A stretch of 64,000 bases of DNA. It comes from JASGIT01 sp047601665. GTDB taxonomy: Bacteria; Pseudomonadota; Gammaproteobacteria; Burkholderiales; Burkholderiaceae_C. Below, piece by piece: positions 52,147 to 59,774 of this stretch. Under the pieces are notes generated by a model, which saw nothing but the letters and a program-made list of their open reading frames with translations, did no database searches and was not told the origin of the DNA. The stretch lies in NCBI GenBank assembly GCA_047601665.1, contig JASGIT010000001.1, positions 2,604,001 through 2,668,000 on the forward strand, given 5' to 3'. Every line of letters starts with the position of its first letter. Within the stretch, counting starts at the first letter, position 1. Position numbers and translations under genes: made by a program.

Positions 52147-52371
52147 TCAGCGGCGGCCCCGGGTCAGTTCATTGCCCACCAGGGCGCCCGCGGCGGCGCC
52201 GCCCACGGTGGCCAGCGGGCCGCCGATCAGCGCATTGCCCACCACGCCGCCCACCACGGCGCCGGTGCCGATTCCCACCTGGTTGCGCGTGGGGCCGTGG
52301 GCGCAGCCGCCCAGCGACAACGCGCCGGCCAGCGCGGCGGCAATACAAAGGGTACGGGTCGTTCGGGTCAT
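52147..52371 (-). CDS. Glycine-zipper lipoprotein (OsmB/SlyB-like)
   Basis: 74 residues. The signal ends in the lipobox LGGC (ALSLGGC), so Cys is lipidated. The body has two glycine-zipper membrane-like segments (GIGTGAVVGGVVGNALIGG and LATVGGAAAGALVGNEL). Such proteins sit in the outer membrane and often respond to envelope or osmotic stress; the role here is unknown. It is downstream of amiC on the same strand with an 86-base gap. Confidence 0.85.
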   Translation of the reverse strand: MTRTTRTLCIAAALAGALSLGGCAHGPTRNQVGIGTGAVVGGVVGNALIGGPLATVGGAAAGALVGNELTRGRR

Positions 52372-52442
52372 GCCATCTTCTTTCGAAATACTGTCATGAC
52401 GGCACTTTAGGTGCGGGCCCCCGCGTTTCCGTTACCAGCAGT

Positions 52443-52460
52443 GTCTTGAACAGGCGCTCA
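52443..52460 (-). repeat. Degenerate end of the structured element after amiC stop
   Basis: On the minus strand the amiC TGA is followed by GCGCCTGTTCAAGACAC, close to the GAGCCTGTTCAAGGCC that opens element copy 1 after a TGA. The rest of the element is not present. It could be a solo end, a decayed copy, or chance. Confidence 0.35.
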
Positions 52461-53867
52461 CACGCTGCGGCTGCGCGCCAGCGGCGGGTTCTTGGCGAAG
52501 TATCGCGTGATGCCGCGCATCAGCGCGTCGGCCAGCTGCACCTGGTAGGCGCTGGTGCGCAGCTTGGCCTCTTCCTCGGGGTTGCTGATGAAGGCGGTTT
52601 CGACCAGCACGCTGGGAATGTCCGGCGCCTTGAGCACCGCGAAGCCCGCCTGCTCCACGCGCGCCTTGTGCAGCCGCGCCATGCCGCCGATCTCGCCCAG
52701 CAGCACGCTGCCGAGCTTGAGGCTGTCGTTGATCTGCGCGGTGGTGCTCATGTCCAGCAGCGCGCGCTGCACGTGCTGGTCCTGCGAACGCACGTTCAGC
52801 CCGCCCACCAGGTCGGACTGGTTCTCCTTGTTCGCCAGCCAGCGCGCCGCCGAGCTGGAGGCGCCGCTCTGGCTCAGCGCGAACACGCTGGCGCCGCGCG
52901 CGGCGGGCGTGGTGAAGGCGTCGGCGTGGATGGAGACGAACAGGTCGGCCTGCACGCGGCGCGCCTTCTCGACCCGCTTGCCCAGCGGCACGAAGAAATC
53001 GTCGTCGCGCGTGAGAAAGGCGCGCATGGGGTTGCCGCCCACCGAGGAGGCGTTGATGCGGTCGCGCAGCAGGAAGGCGACCTTGAGCACGATGTCCTTC
53101 TCGCGCGTGCCCGCGGGGCCGGTCGCGCCGGGGTCTTCGCCGCCGTGGCCGGGGTCGAGGGCGACGATGATGAGCCGGTCGGTCTGCTTGCTGGTGGCGA
53201 TGGCGGGGGCCGCCGGCGCGGTGGGGGCGGCACGGGTGGGCGCGCGCGGCGCGGCGGCGACCTGCGGCGGCGGGGCCGAGGGCGCCATCGGCGCAGGAGC
53301 GGGCACGGGCGCGGGCCGCTGGTTGTGCTGCGCGATCAGGTCGCCCAGCGGGTCGCCGGGCGGGTGCTCGGGCTGCACTTGCGGCAAGCGGGGCGCGGTT
53401 TCGCGGAAGCGCGCGGTAATCAGCGCCTCCAGCGGGTCCGGGGGCGTGGCCGGGTACAGGTCCAGCACCAGCCGGTGCTGGTAGGCGGCCACGGGCGGCA
53501 GGGTGAAGACCTGGGGCTTGGCCTCCTGCTTCAGGTCGAGCACCAGGCGCACCACGCTGGGCGCGTACTGGCCCACGCGGATGCCCGCGATGTTCGGGTC
53601 GTCGGGCCGCACCTTGGCGACCAGTTCGCGCAGCGCGGGGTTGAGGTCGATGCCTTCGATGTCCACCGCCAGGCGCGGCGGCGTGGCGACGAAGGTCTGC
53701 TTGGTGACCAGGTGCGCGTCGGACTCGATGGTCACGCGCGAATACTCGGGCGCGGGCCACACGCGCACGGCCACGATGGTGGCGCCGCGCGCGATCTGCT
53801 GCACGCCCAGCAGCAGCACCAGGCTGCCGCTTTGCTTCAATAGCTTGCGCCGGGCAGGGTTTTTCAT
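52458..53867 (-). CDS. amiC: N-acetylmuramoyl-L-alanine amidase
   Basis: Splits septal peptidoglycan during daughter-cell separation. 469 residues. The N-terminus ARRKLLKQSGSLVLLLG looks like a Tat signal, as in AmiC. An AMIN domain (about 30-135) targets the septum, a Pro/Ala-rich linker (about 165-225) follows, then the Amidase_3 domain with zinc-site GHGGEDPGA, SIHADA, and the catalytic Glu in VETAFISN. Its ATG overlaps the tsaE stop by four bases. Confidence 0.94.
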   Translation of the reverse strand: MKNPARRKLLKQSGSLVLLLGVQQIARGATIVAVRVWPAPEYSRVTIESDAHLVTKQTFVATPPRLAVDIEGIDLNPALRELVAKVRPDDPNIAGIRVGQYAPSVVRLVLDLKQEAKPQVFTLPPVAAYQHRLVLDLYPATPPDPLEALITARFRETAPRLPQVQPEHPPGDPLGDLIAQHNQRPAPVPAPAPMAPSAPPPQVAAAPRAPTRAAPTAPAAPAIATSKQTDRLIIVALDPGHGGEDPGATGPAGTREKDIVLKVAFLLRDRINASSVGGNPMRAFLTRDDDFFVPLGKRVEKARRVQADLFVSIHADAFTTPAARGASVFALSQSGASSSAARWLANKENQSDLVGGLNVRSQDQHVQRALLDMSTTAQINDSLKLGSVLLGEIGGMARLHKARVEQAGFAVLKAPDIPSVLVETAFISNPEEEAKLRTSAYQVQLADALMRGITRYFAKNPPLARSRSV

Positions 53868-54364
53868 GCTTGCAACCCCCGCACGATGGCGTGGCCCAGC
53901 GGGGTTTGCGCCGTCAGGGTCACTTGGCGTTGCGTTTCGTCGATTGCTTCCATATCAATAGCTATATCCGCAGGTGGGGTCAGCGCCGCAGCCTTTTCCG
54001 GCCATTCTGCCAGCTTGAGGCTGGGGCTGGCGAAAATGTCCCGGAAGCCCGCGTCTTCCCACTCGCGCGGGTCGTCGAAGCGGTAGAAGTCGAAGTGCCA
54101 TATGGCCAGGCCCGCCGCCTCGTGCGGCTCCACCACCGCGTAGGTGGGGCTCTTGATGCGGCCCTGCACGCCCAGGGCGCGCAGCAGGTGGCGCACCAGC
54201 GTGGTCTTGCCCGCGCCCAGGTCGCCGTGCAGGGTGACGTAGGCGTTGCGCAGGCCGGGCTGCGCGGCCAGCCGCCGGGCGAAGCGGGCGGTGTCGTCCT
54301 CGCTGCGCCAGAGCAGGGTTTCTACAATTTCGCGCTGATGGTGTGCAGCAGTCAATTCAGTCAA
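53864..54364 (-). CDS. tsaE: tRNA threonylcarbamoyladenosine biosynthesis ATPase TsaE
   Basis: ATPase that supports TsaBD in making t6A37 of tRNA. 166 residues. Walker A is GDLGAGKTTLVRHLL; the family motifs KSPTYAVVEPH and WHFDFYRFDDPREWEDAG are clear. No ATG or GTG is at hand; I chose the TTG at 54364 with AGGA five bases upstream, though a TTG three codons later is possible. The 5' end overlaps the divergent queG start by about 27 bases. ATGA overlap into amiC, a frequent arrangement. Confidence 0.9.
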   Translation of the reverse strand: MTELTAAHHQREIVETLLWRSEDDTARFARRLAAQPGLRNAYVTLHGDLGAGKTTLVRHLLRALGVQGRIKSPTYAVVEPHEAAGLAIWHFDFYRFDDPREWEDAGFRDIFASPSLKLAEWPEKAAALTPPADIAIDMEAIDETQRQVTLTAQTPLGHAIVRGLQA

Positions 54365-55414
54365 TTGCTTCCTCAGGTACGAGGCTGGGCCCGTGAGCTG
54401 GGATTTTCCCAAATCGGCGTGGCGGGCGTGGATTTGTCGTCGGCTGAAGAGGGATTGATGCAATGGCTGGCCCAAGGGTTCCATGGCGAGATGCATTACA
54501 TGGCGTCGCACGGCCTCAAGCGCGCCCGGCCCGCCGAGCTGGTGCCCGGCACGGTGAGCGTGATCACGGCGCGCATGGACTACCTGCCGCGCGCCACGCC
54601 CCCGGGCTGGCAGGCCGTCGAGTTCGCGCGGCTCGCGCGGCCTGGCGAGGCCATCGTGTCCGTCTATGCCCGGGGGCGCGACTACCACAAGGTGCTGCGC
54701 GCCCGCCTGCAAAAGCTCAGCGACCGCATCGCCGAGGCCGTCGGCCCCTTCGGCCACCGCGTGTTCACCGACTCCGCCCCGGTGCTGGAGGCCGAGCTGG
54801 CCCGCCGCAGCGGCCAGGGCTGGCGCGGCAAGCACACGCTGGTGCTGAGCCGCGAGGCGGGGTCGATGTTCTTCCTGGGCGAGATCTACGTGGACATGGC
54901 GCTCGAAGCCACGCCGGCCGTCAGCGCGCACTGCGGCCAGTGCCAGGCGTGCATGGATGTCTGCCCCACCGGCGCCATCGTCGCGCCGCACCGGGTGGAC
55001 GCGCGGCGCTGCATCTCGTACCTCACCATCGAGCACGCGGGCAGCATTCCGGTGGAGCTGCGCTCGCTCATGGGCAACCGCATCTACGGCTGCGACGACT
55101 GCCAGCTGGCCTGCCCGTGGAACAAGTTCGCCCAGCCCAGCCGCCTGCCCGACTTCGATGCGCGCCCGGCGCTCACGGGCCGCACGCTGGCCGAACTGTT
55201 CGCCTGGGACGAGGCCGCCTTCCTGCGCCAGACCGAGGGCAGCCCCATCCGCCGCATCGGCCACGAGCGCTGGCTGCGCAACATTGCGGTGGCGCTGGGC
55301 AATGCGCTGCGCGGGGCCGATTCGCCGGAACTGCGGGCCGCGCTGCACACCCGCGCCGCCCACGACAGCGCCCTGGTGCGTGAGCACGTGGCCTGGGCCT
55401 TGAACCAGAAGTAG
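54338..55414 (+). CDS. queG: Epoxyqueuosine reductase
   Basis: Last step of queuosine formation in tRNA, reducing epoxyqueuosine with a cobalamin. 358 residues. Two 4Fe-4S motifs are CGQCQACMDVCPTGAI and CDDCQLACPWNKF. The N-terminal half binds cobalamin. The ATG at 54338 (MVCSSQF) lies inside the tsaE 5' region on the other strand. The C-terminal RRIGHERWLRNIAVALGNAL is the short HEAT-like tail. Confidence 0.93.
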   Translation: MVCSSQFSQLLPQVRGWARELGFSQIGVAGVDLSSAEEGLMQWLAQGFHGEMHYMASHGLKRARPAELVPGTVSVITARMDYLPRATPPGWQAVEFARLARPGEAIVSVYARGRDYHKVLRARLQKLSDRIAEAVGPFGHRVFTDSAPVLEAELARRSGQGWRGKHTLVLSREAGSMFFLGEIYVDMALEATPAVSAHCGQCQACMDVCPTGAIVAPHRVDARRCISYLTIEHAGSIPVELRSLMGNRIYGCDDCQLACPWNKFAQPSRLPDFDARPALTGRTLAELFAWDEAAFLRQTEGSPIRRIGHERWLRNIAVALGNALRGADSPELRAALHTRAAHDSALVREHVAWALNQK

Positions 55415-55516
55415 TCTTGGGGGAAATCCCCTATACCGCCAGGGCGCCGCCGCCAGGGGTTTGCCGGGCGGCACGTTTACGATGCGGCTCCCTCGATACC
55501 AATGGAGACACCCCCC

Positions 55517-56479
55517 ATGCACCGTCGCATCTGGCTTGGCCTGGCCTTTACCGTGGCCACCGGCACTGCCTTCGCCCAGGGCTACCCCAACAAGCCCATC
55601 CGCCTGATCGTGCCCTTCGCGCCCGGCGGCACCACCGACATCATCGCGCGCGTGATCGCCGACCCGCTGGGCAAGGCCCTGGGTCAGCCGGTGGTGGTGG
55701 ACAACAAGGGCGGCGGCGGCGGCACCATCGGCGCCACCGAAACGGCGCGCGCCGCGCCGGACGGCTACACGCTGGGCGTGGCCACGGTGTCCACCACCGC
55801 GTCCAACCCGGCCGTCAACCCCAAGACGCCGTACAACCCGATCACCGACTTCACGCCCATCATCAACATCGCGGCCACGCCCAACATCATTGCCGTGAAC
55901 CCGAGCTTCCCGGCCCGGAACTACGAGGAATTCGTGGCCGAGCTGAAGAAGAACCCGGGCAAGTACTCGTACTCGTCCTCCGGCACGGGCGGCATCGGCC
56001 ACCTGCTGATGGAGCTGTACAAGAGCCTGACCGGCACCTTCGTCACCCACATTCCGTACCGCGGCGCGGGCCCGGCGCTGGCCGACACCGTGGGCGGCCA
56101 GGTGCCCATCATCTTCGACAACCTGCCCTCGGCGCTGCCCTTCATCAAGAGCGGCAAGCTGGTGCCCATCGTCGTCTCGTCCACCCAGCGCGTGGCCGCG
56201 CTGCCCAACGTGCCCACCTTCAAGGAAGTGGGCCTGGAGCCCGTGAACCGCATGGCCTTCTACGGCATCCTGGGCCCCAAGCACCTGCCCAAGGAGGTGG
56301 TGGACAAAGTGAGCGAGGGCGTGAAGAAGGCGCTGGCCGACCCCGCCGTGAAAAAGCGCATCGAGGACACCGACTCCATCATCGTCAACAACACGCCCGC
56401 CGAGTTCGCCGAGCAGATCAAGGCCGAGGCCGCGGTGTACAAGGACGTGGTGAAAAAGCAGAAGCTGACCCTGGAGTAA
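55517..56479 (+). CDS. TctC/Bug-family periplasmic binding protein (first)
   Basis: Tripartite tricarboxylate receptor of 320 residues. I chose the ATG at 55517, since GGAG lies nine bases before it; the ATG at 55502 lacks one. Signal peptide to about AFAQG. YPNKPIRLIVPFAPGGTTD is the Bug signature; GGGGTIGATETARAAPDGYT and HIPYRGAGPALADTVGG are further family motifs. No TctA/TctB genes are near, so it is an orphan receptor, common in Burkholderiales. Element copy 2 starts on the last base of its TAA. Confidence 0.93.
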   Translation: MHRRIWLGLAFTVATGTAFAQGYPNKPIRLIVPFAPGGTTDIIARVIADPLGKALGQPVVVDNKGGGGGTIGATETARAAPDGYTLGVATVSTTASNPAVNPKTPYNPITDFTPIINIAATPNIIAVNPSFPARNYEEFVAELKKNPGKYSYSSSGTGGIGHLLMELYKSLTGTFVTHIPYRGAGPALADTVGGQVPIIFDNLPSALPFIKSGKLVPIVVSSTQRVAALPNVPTFKEVGLEPVNRMAFYGILGPKHLPKEVVDKVSEGVKKALADPAVKKRIEDTDSIIVNNTPAEFAEQIKAEAAVYKDVVKKQKLTLE

Positions 56480-56748
56480 GAGCGTGTTCAAGGTCTTTTC
56501 ATGGAGCCCGTTGCCCCGCAAAGGCGGCAGGTGCAAGGCGCAAAGCGCAGCCGGGCTGGTGGCCCGGCGAGCATTTGCAACGCCGCAGATGCCGCCTTTG
56601 CGGGGCAACCCTTCGGGCAAGGCAGCAAAAGGCCGCACTCGTTGTTGCGCACCTTGCCCAGGCACAAGCATGGGCTGCGGCGCGCGCCTAGATTGCGGCC
56701 TTTTGCTGCCTTGTTGCGGGCTCCATGAAAAGACCTTGAACACGCTCT
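56479..56748. repeat. Structured inverted-repeat element, copy 2 (270 bp)
   Basis: Perfect 32-bp terminal inverted repeats (56479-56510 and 56717-56748). Same plan as copy 1: a stem GCCCCGCAAAGGCGGCA/TGCCGCCTTTGCGGGGC, an apical hairpin at 56550-56568 (GCCGGGC/GCCCGGC) and a second domain with CAAGGCAGCAAAAGGCCGCA pairing perfectly with its complement. The apical hairpin differs from copy 1 yet still pairs. It begins on the tctC stop codon and ends two bases before the xerD start. No reading frame within it is credible. Confidence 0.87.
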
Positions 56749-56750
56749 AA

Positions 56751-57635
56751 GTGCTGCCCGAGAACCAGAACGCCATCGACGCCTTCATCGACGCCCTGTG
56801 GCTCGAGGACGGCCTCTCGCGCAACACGCTGGCGGCCTACCGGCGTGACCTGACGCTGTACGCGCAGTGGCTGGAGCAGCCGATCGACGCCACCGAGGTG
56901 CGGCACCTGCAGGCCTACTTTGCCGCGCGCCATGCCGCCACCAAGGCCACGTCGGCCAACCGGCGGCTGACGGTGCTGCGGCGCTACTTCCACTGGGCGC
57001 TGCGCGAGCGGCGCATCGGCGCCGACCCCACGGTGACGATGCAGGCCGCGCGCCAGCCGTTGCGCGTGCCCAAGACCATGACCCAGGCGCAGGTGGAAGG
57101 GCTGCTGGCCGCGCCCGACGCCGCCACGCCCCTGGGCCTGCGCGACCGCGCCATGCTGGAGCTGATGTACGCCAGCGGACTGCGCGTGACGGAGCTGGTC
57201 ACGCTCAAGACCTTTCACCTGAGCCTGTCCGAAGGCGTGCTGCGCGTGCTCGGCAAGGGCAACAAAGAGCGCCTGGTGCCGTTCGGCGACGAGGCGCGCG
57301 CGTGGCTGGAGCGCTACCTGGCCGAGTCGCGCCCCGCCATCCTGGACGGGCAGCAGACCGACGACCTGTTCGTCACCCAGCGCGGCGCGGGCATGACGCG
57401 GGCGATGTTCTGGGTGATCGTGAAAAAGTACGCGCACACCGCCGGCATGGCCGCCGCGCCCTCGCCGCACACGCTGCGCCATGCGTTCGCCACGCACCTG
57501 CTCAACCACGGCGCGGATTTGCGCGTGGTGCAGCTGCTGCTGGGCCATGCGGACATTTCCACCACCACCATCTACACCCACGTGGCGCGCGAGCGGCTGA
57601 AAGCATTGCACGCGCAGCACCATCCGCGCGGGTGA
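56751..57635 (+). CDS. xerD: Site-specific tyrosine recombinase XerD
   Basis: Resolves chromosome dimers at dif with XerC. 294 residues, the usual XerD length. Catalytic residues: Arg145 (GLRVTEL), Lys172 (GNKER), His240-x-x-Arg243 (HTLRHAF), His266 (GHADIS) and Tyr275 (TTIYTH). It starts with GTG right after the structured element, with no visible Shine-Dalgarno. Housekeeping recombinase rather than a phage integrase, judged by length and the ANRRLTVLRRYFHWAL segment. Confidence 0.93.
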   Translation: MLPENQNAIDAFIDALWLEDGLSRNTLAAYRRDLTLYAQWLEQPIDATEVRHLQAYFAARHAATKATSANRRLTVLRRYFHWALRERRIGADPTVTMQAARQPLRVPKTMTQAQVEGLLAAPDAATPLGLRDRAMLELMYASGLRVTELVTLKTFHLSLSEGVLRVLGKGNKERLVPFGDEARAWLERYLAESRPAILDGQQTDDLFVTQRGAGMTRAMFWVIVKKYAHTAGMAAAPSPHTLRHAFATHLLNHGADLRVVQLLLGHADISTTTIYTHVARERLKALHAQHHPRG

Positions 57636-57639
57636 AATA

Positions 57640-57700
57640 TTTTGAATGAAAATGGCCTACAGCGCTTGCCCAGAAAGCGCAAATAGCTATGTTTAGGATA
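57640..57700. repeat. AGCGCTGG-type palindromic repeat R11
   Basis: TTTTGAATGAAAATGGCCTA, CAGCGCTTGCCCAGAAAGCGC, AAATAGCTATG. It lies between xerD and the second Bug gene. Family ends ATTTT-GGCC and AATAGCT are both present. Confidence 0.7.
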
Positions 57701-57729
57701 GCAACCCCGCTTTTTTCCAAGGAGCACCC

Positions 57730-58698
57730 ATGACCATCAAGCGCTGGGCCACGGCCCTGGCCCTGGCTTGCACGGCCACCCTGGCTTTCGCGCAGGCCTG
57801 GCCCGCCGCCAAGCCCATCCGCCTCATCGTGGGCTACCCGCCGGGCGGCGGCATCGACTTCGCCGCGCGCACCGTGCAGATGCCGCTGCAGGAGGCTCTG
57901 GGCCAACAAATCGTGATGGACTACAAGCCGGGTGCCAGCGGCATGATCGCTGCGGCGGAACTCGCGCGCACCGCGCCCGACGGCTACACCCTGCTGCTGG
58001 CCAACACCGGGCCTTTCGCCATCGCGCCCTACCTGCAGGCCAAAAAGCCCTACGACCCGCTCACGCAGTTCACCTATATCGGCCAGATCAGCCAGGGCAG
58101 CTACATCGCCGTCACACGCCCCGACCACCCGGCCAAGGACCTGAAGCAGTGGGTCGAATGGGCGCGTGCCAACGCGGGCAAGGTCAACTTCGCTTCGGGT
58201 GGCACCGGCACCTCGACGCACCTCAACGGCGAGCTGATGAACCAGGCCACGGGCCTGAACGTGACGCACGTGCCCTACAAGGGCAGCGCGCCCGCGATCC
58301 AGGACCTGATCGGAGGCCAGACGCAACTGCTGATCGACGCGGGCAGCGTGCTGCTGCCGCAGGTGAAGAGCGGCAAGCTCAAGGCGCTGGCAGTCACCGG
58401 CCCCAGGCGCGACCCGCAACTGCCCGGCGTGCCCACCGTGCGCGAGCTGGGGCTGGGCGCCATGGAGGCCGTGGGCTTCCAGGGGCTGGTGGCGCCCGCC
58501 GGGCTGCCGCAGGCGATCACCGACCGTCTCTCGGCCGAACTCGCCAAGGTGCTCGCGCAGCCCGACGTGAAAGCCAAGTTCGCCGGCGCGGGCGCCGAGG
58601 TGCACCCGCTCGGTTCGGCCGAATTCGCCGCGTTCGTGAAGGCCGACAACGAGAAGTGGGCGCGCCTGATCCGCGAACGCAAGCTGCAGCTCGACTGA
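57730..58698 (+). CDS. TctC/Bug-family periplasmic binding protein (second)
   Basis: Orphan solute receptor, 322 residues. Signal peptide ends near AFAQAWP. AKPIRLIVGYPPGGGIDFAAR is the Bug motif; GASGMIAAAELARTAPDGYT, HVPYKGSAPAIQDLIGG follow. CAAGGAG lies seven bases before the ATG. A third family member follows after 31 bases; the two may be co-transcribed. Ligand unknown. Confidence 0.92.
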   Translation: MTIKRWATALALACTATLAFAQAWPAAKPIRLIVGYPPGGGIDFAARTVQMPLQEALGQQIVMDYKPGASGMIAAAELARTAPDGYTLLLANTGPFAIAPYLQAKKPYDPLTQFTYIGQISQGSYIAVTRPDHPAKDLKQWVEWARANAGKVNFASGGTGTSTHLNGELMNQATGLNVTHVPYKGSAPAIQDLIGGQTQLLIDAGSVLLPQVKSGKLKALAVTGPRRDPQLPGVPTVRELGLGAMEAVGFQGLVAPAGLPQAITDRLSAELAKVLAQPDVKAKFAGAGAEVHPLGSAEFAAFVKADNEKWARLIRERKLQLD

Positions 58699-58729
58699 TT
58701 TCCTTTTTCTTTTCCTGGAGCCAATCCCC

Positions 58730-59713
58730 ATGCACTCCGCCTCCCGCCGCCTGGCCCTCGCGGCCGTCGCCGCGCTGGCCGCCGCGCCGATGTTCTCGGC
58801 CGCGCAGCCCCCGGCCTGGCCCGCCAAACCCATCCACATCATCGTGGCCTACCCCGCGGGCGGTGTGAGCGACGTGGTGGCCCGCGCCCTGGGCGAGAGG
58901 CTCGCGGCTCTGCTGGGCCAGCCCGTGGTGGTGGAGAACAAGGCGGGCGCGGGCGGCGCCATCGCCATGGACGCGGTCGCCAAGGCCGCGCCGGACGGCT
59001 ACACGCTCGCGTTCTCGTCCATCAGCCCGCTGGCGCTGAGCCCGCACCTGGGCAAGCTCACGTTCGACCCCGTGCGCGACATCGCGCCCGTGGCCAGCGT
59101 GATGTATTCGCCCGTGCTGCTGCTGGCGACGGGCGCCACCGCCGCCAAGAGCTGGCCCGAACTGCTAGCCGCCGCCAAGGCCAGCCCCGGCGCGGTGCGC
59201 TGGGCCACGGCGGGGCTGGCGTCGCTCGGGCACATCGTGCTGGAGCAGGTGATGCGCGGCGCCCAGGTGCAGATCACCCACGTGCCCTACAAGGGCGGCG
59301 GGCAGCAGCTGAACGACGCGCTCAGCGGCCAGTTCGAGGTGCTGTCCACCAACGCCGGGCCGACGGTGATGCAGCACATCAAGGCGGGCAAGCTGCGGCC
59401 CCTGGCCGTGGGCGCGCCCCGGCGGCTGGCCGCGCTGCCCGGCGTGCCCACGCTGGCCGAGCTGGGCCTGCCCGCCGCCAACATGGCCTCGCTGTTCGGC
59501 GTTTTCGCGCCCGCCCGCACGCCCGCCCCGGTGCTGGAGCGGCTCCATGCCGAGATCAACAAGGCCCTGGCCGAGCCCGGCCTGCGCGCCCGGCTGGAGG
59601 GCACGGACAACGTGCCCACGGGCGGCAGCGCGGCGGCGTTCGCCAAGCAGATCGCGCAGGAGTCGGAGAACAACGCGCGCATCATTCGCGCGGCGGGCAT
59701 CAGGCTGGATTGA
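58730..59713 (+). CDS. TctC/Bug-family periplasmic binding protein (third)
   Basis: Orphan solute receptor, 327 residues. Signal peptide to about FSAAQP. AKPIHIIVAYPAGGVSDVVAR, KAGAGGAIAMDAVAKAAPDG, and HVPYKGGGQQLNDALSG are the family motifs. Divergence from its two neighbours suggests independent arrivals or old duplications. CTGGAG lies nine bases before the ATG. A palindromic repeat follows the stop. Confidence 0.92.
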   Translation: MHSASRRLALAAVAALAAAPMFSAAQPPAWPAKPIHIIVAYPAGGVSDVVARALGERLAALLGQPVVVENKAGAGGAIAMDAVAKAAPDGYTLAFSSISPLALSPHLGKLTFDPVRDIAPVASVMYSPVLLLATGATAAKSWPELLAAAKASPGAVRWATAGLASLGHIVLEQVMRGAQVQITHVPYKGGGQQLNDALSGQFEVLSTNAGPTVMQHIKAGKLRPLAVGAPRRLAALPGVPTLAELGLPAANMASLFGVFAPARTPAPVLERLHAEINKALAEPGLRARLEGTDNVPTGGSAAAFAKQIAQESENNARIIRAAGIRLD

Positions 59714-59719
59714 GGATTT

Positions 59720-59774
59720 CGAGTCAAATCAGCCTCCAGCCCTTGTGCAGCAAGCGCTAGAAGCTATCAAAAAC
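59720..59774. repeat. AGCGCTGG-type palindromic repeat R12, overlapping a gene end
   Basis: GAGTCAAATCAGCCTCCAGC, CCTTGTGCAGCAAGCGCTAG, AAGCTATCAAAAAC. It lies between convergent genes. The final part codes the last residues and the stop codon (TAG) of the GGDEF-EAL gene on the minus strand. Confidence 0.72.

Noticed and set aside
53945..53975. CATATCAATAGCTATAT inside tsaE as a further copy of the palindromic repeat.
   Set aside because: Only about ten bases match the family; too short to claim.
56751..57635. Tyrosine recombinase next to a repeat, considered as integrase of a mobile island.
   Set aside because: Length, motifs and lack of attachment sites or phage genes fit housekeeping XerD; no tRNA or direct repeats flank it.
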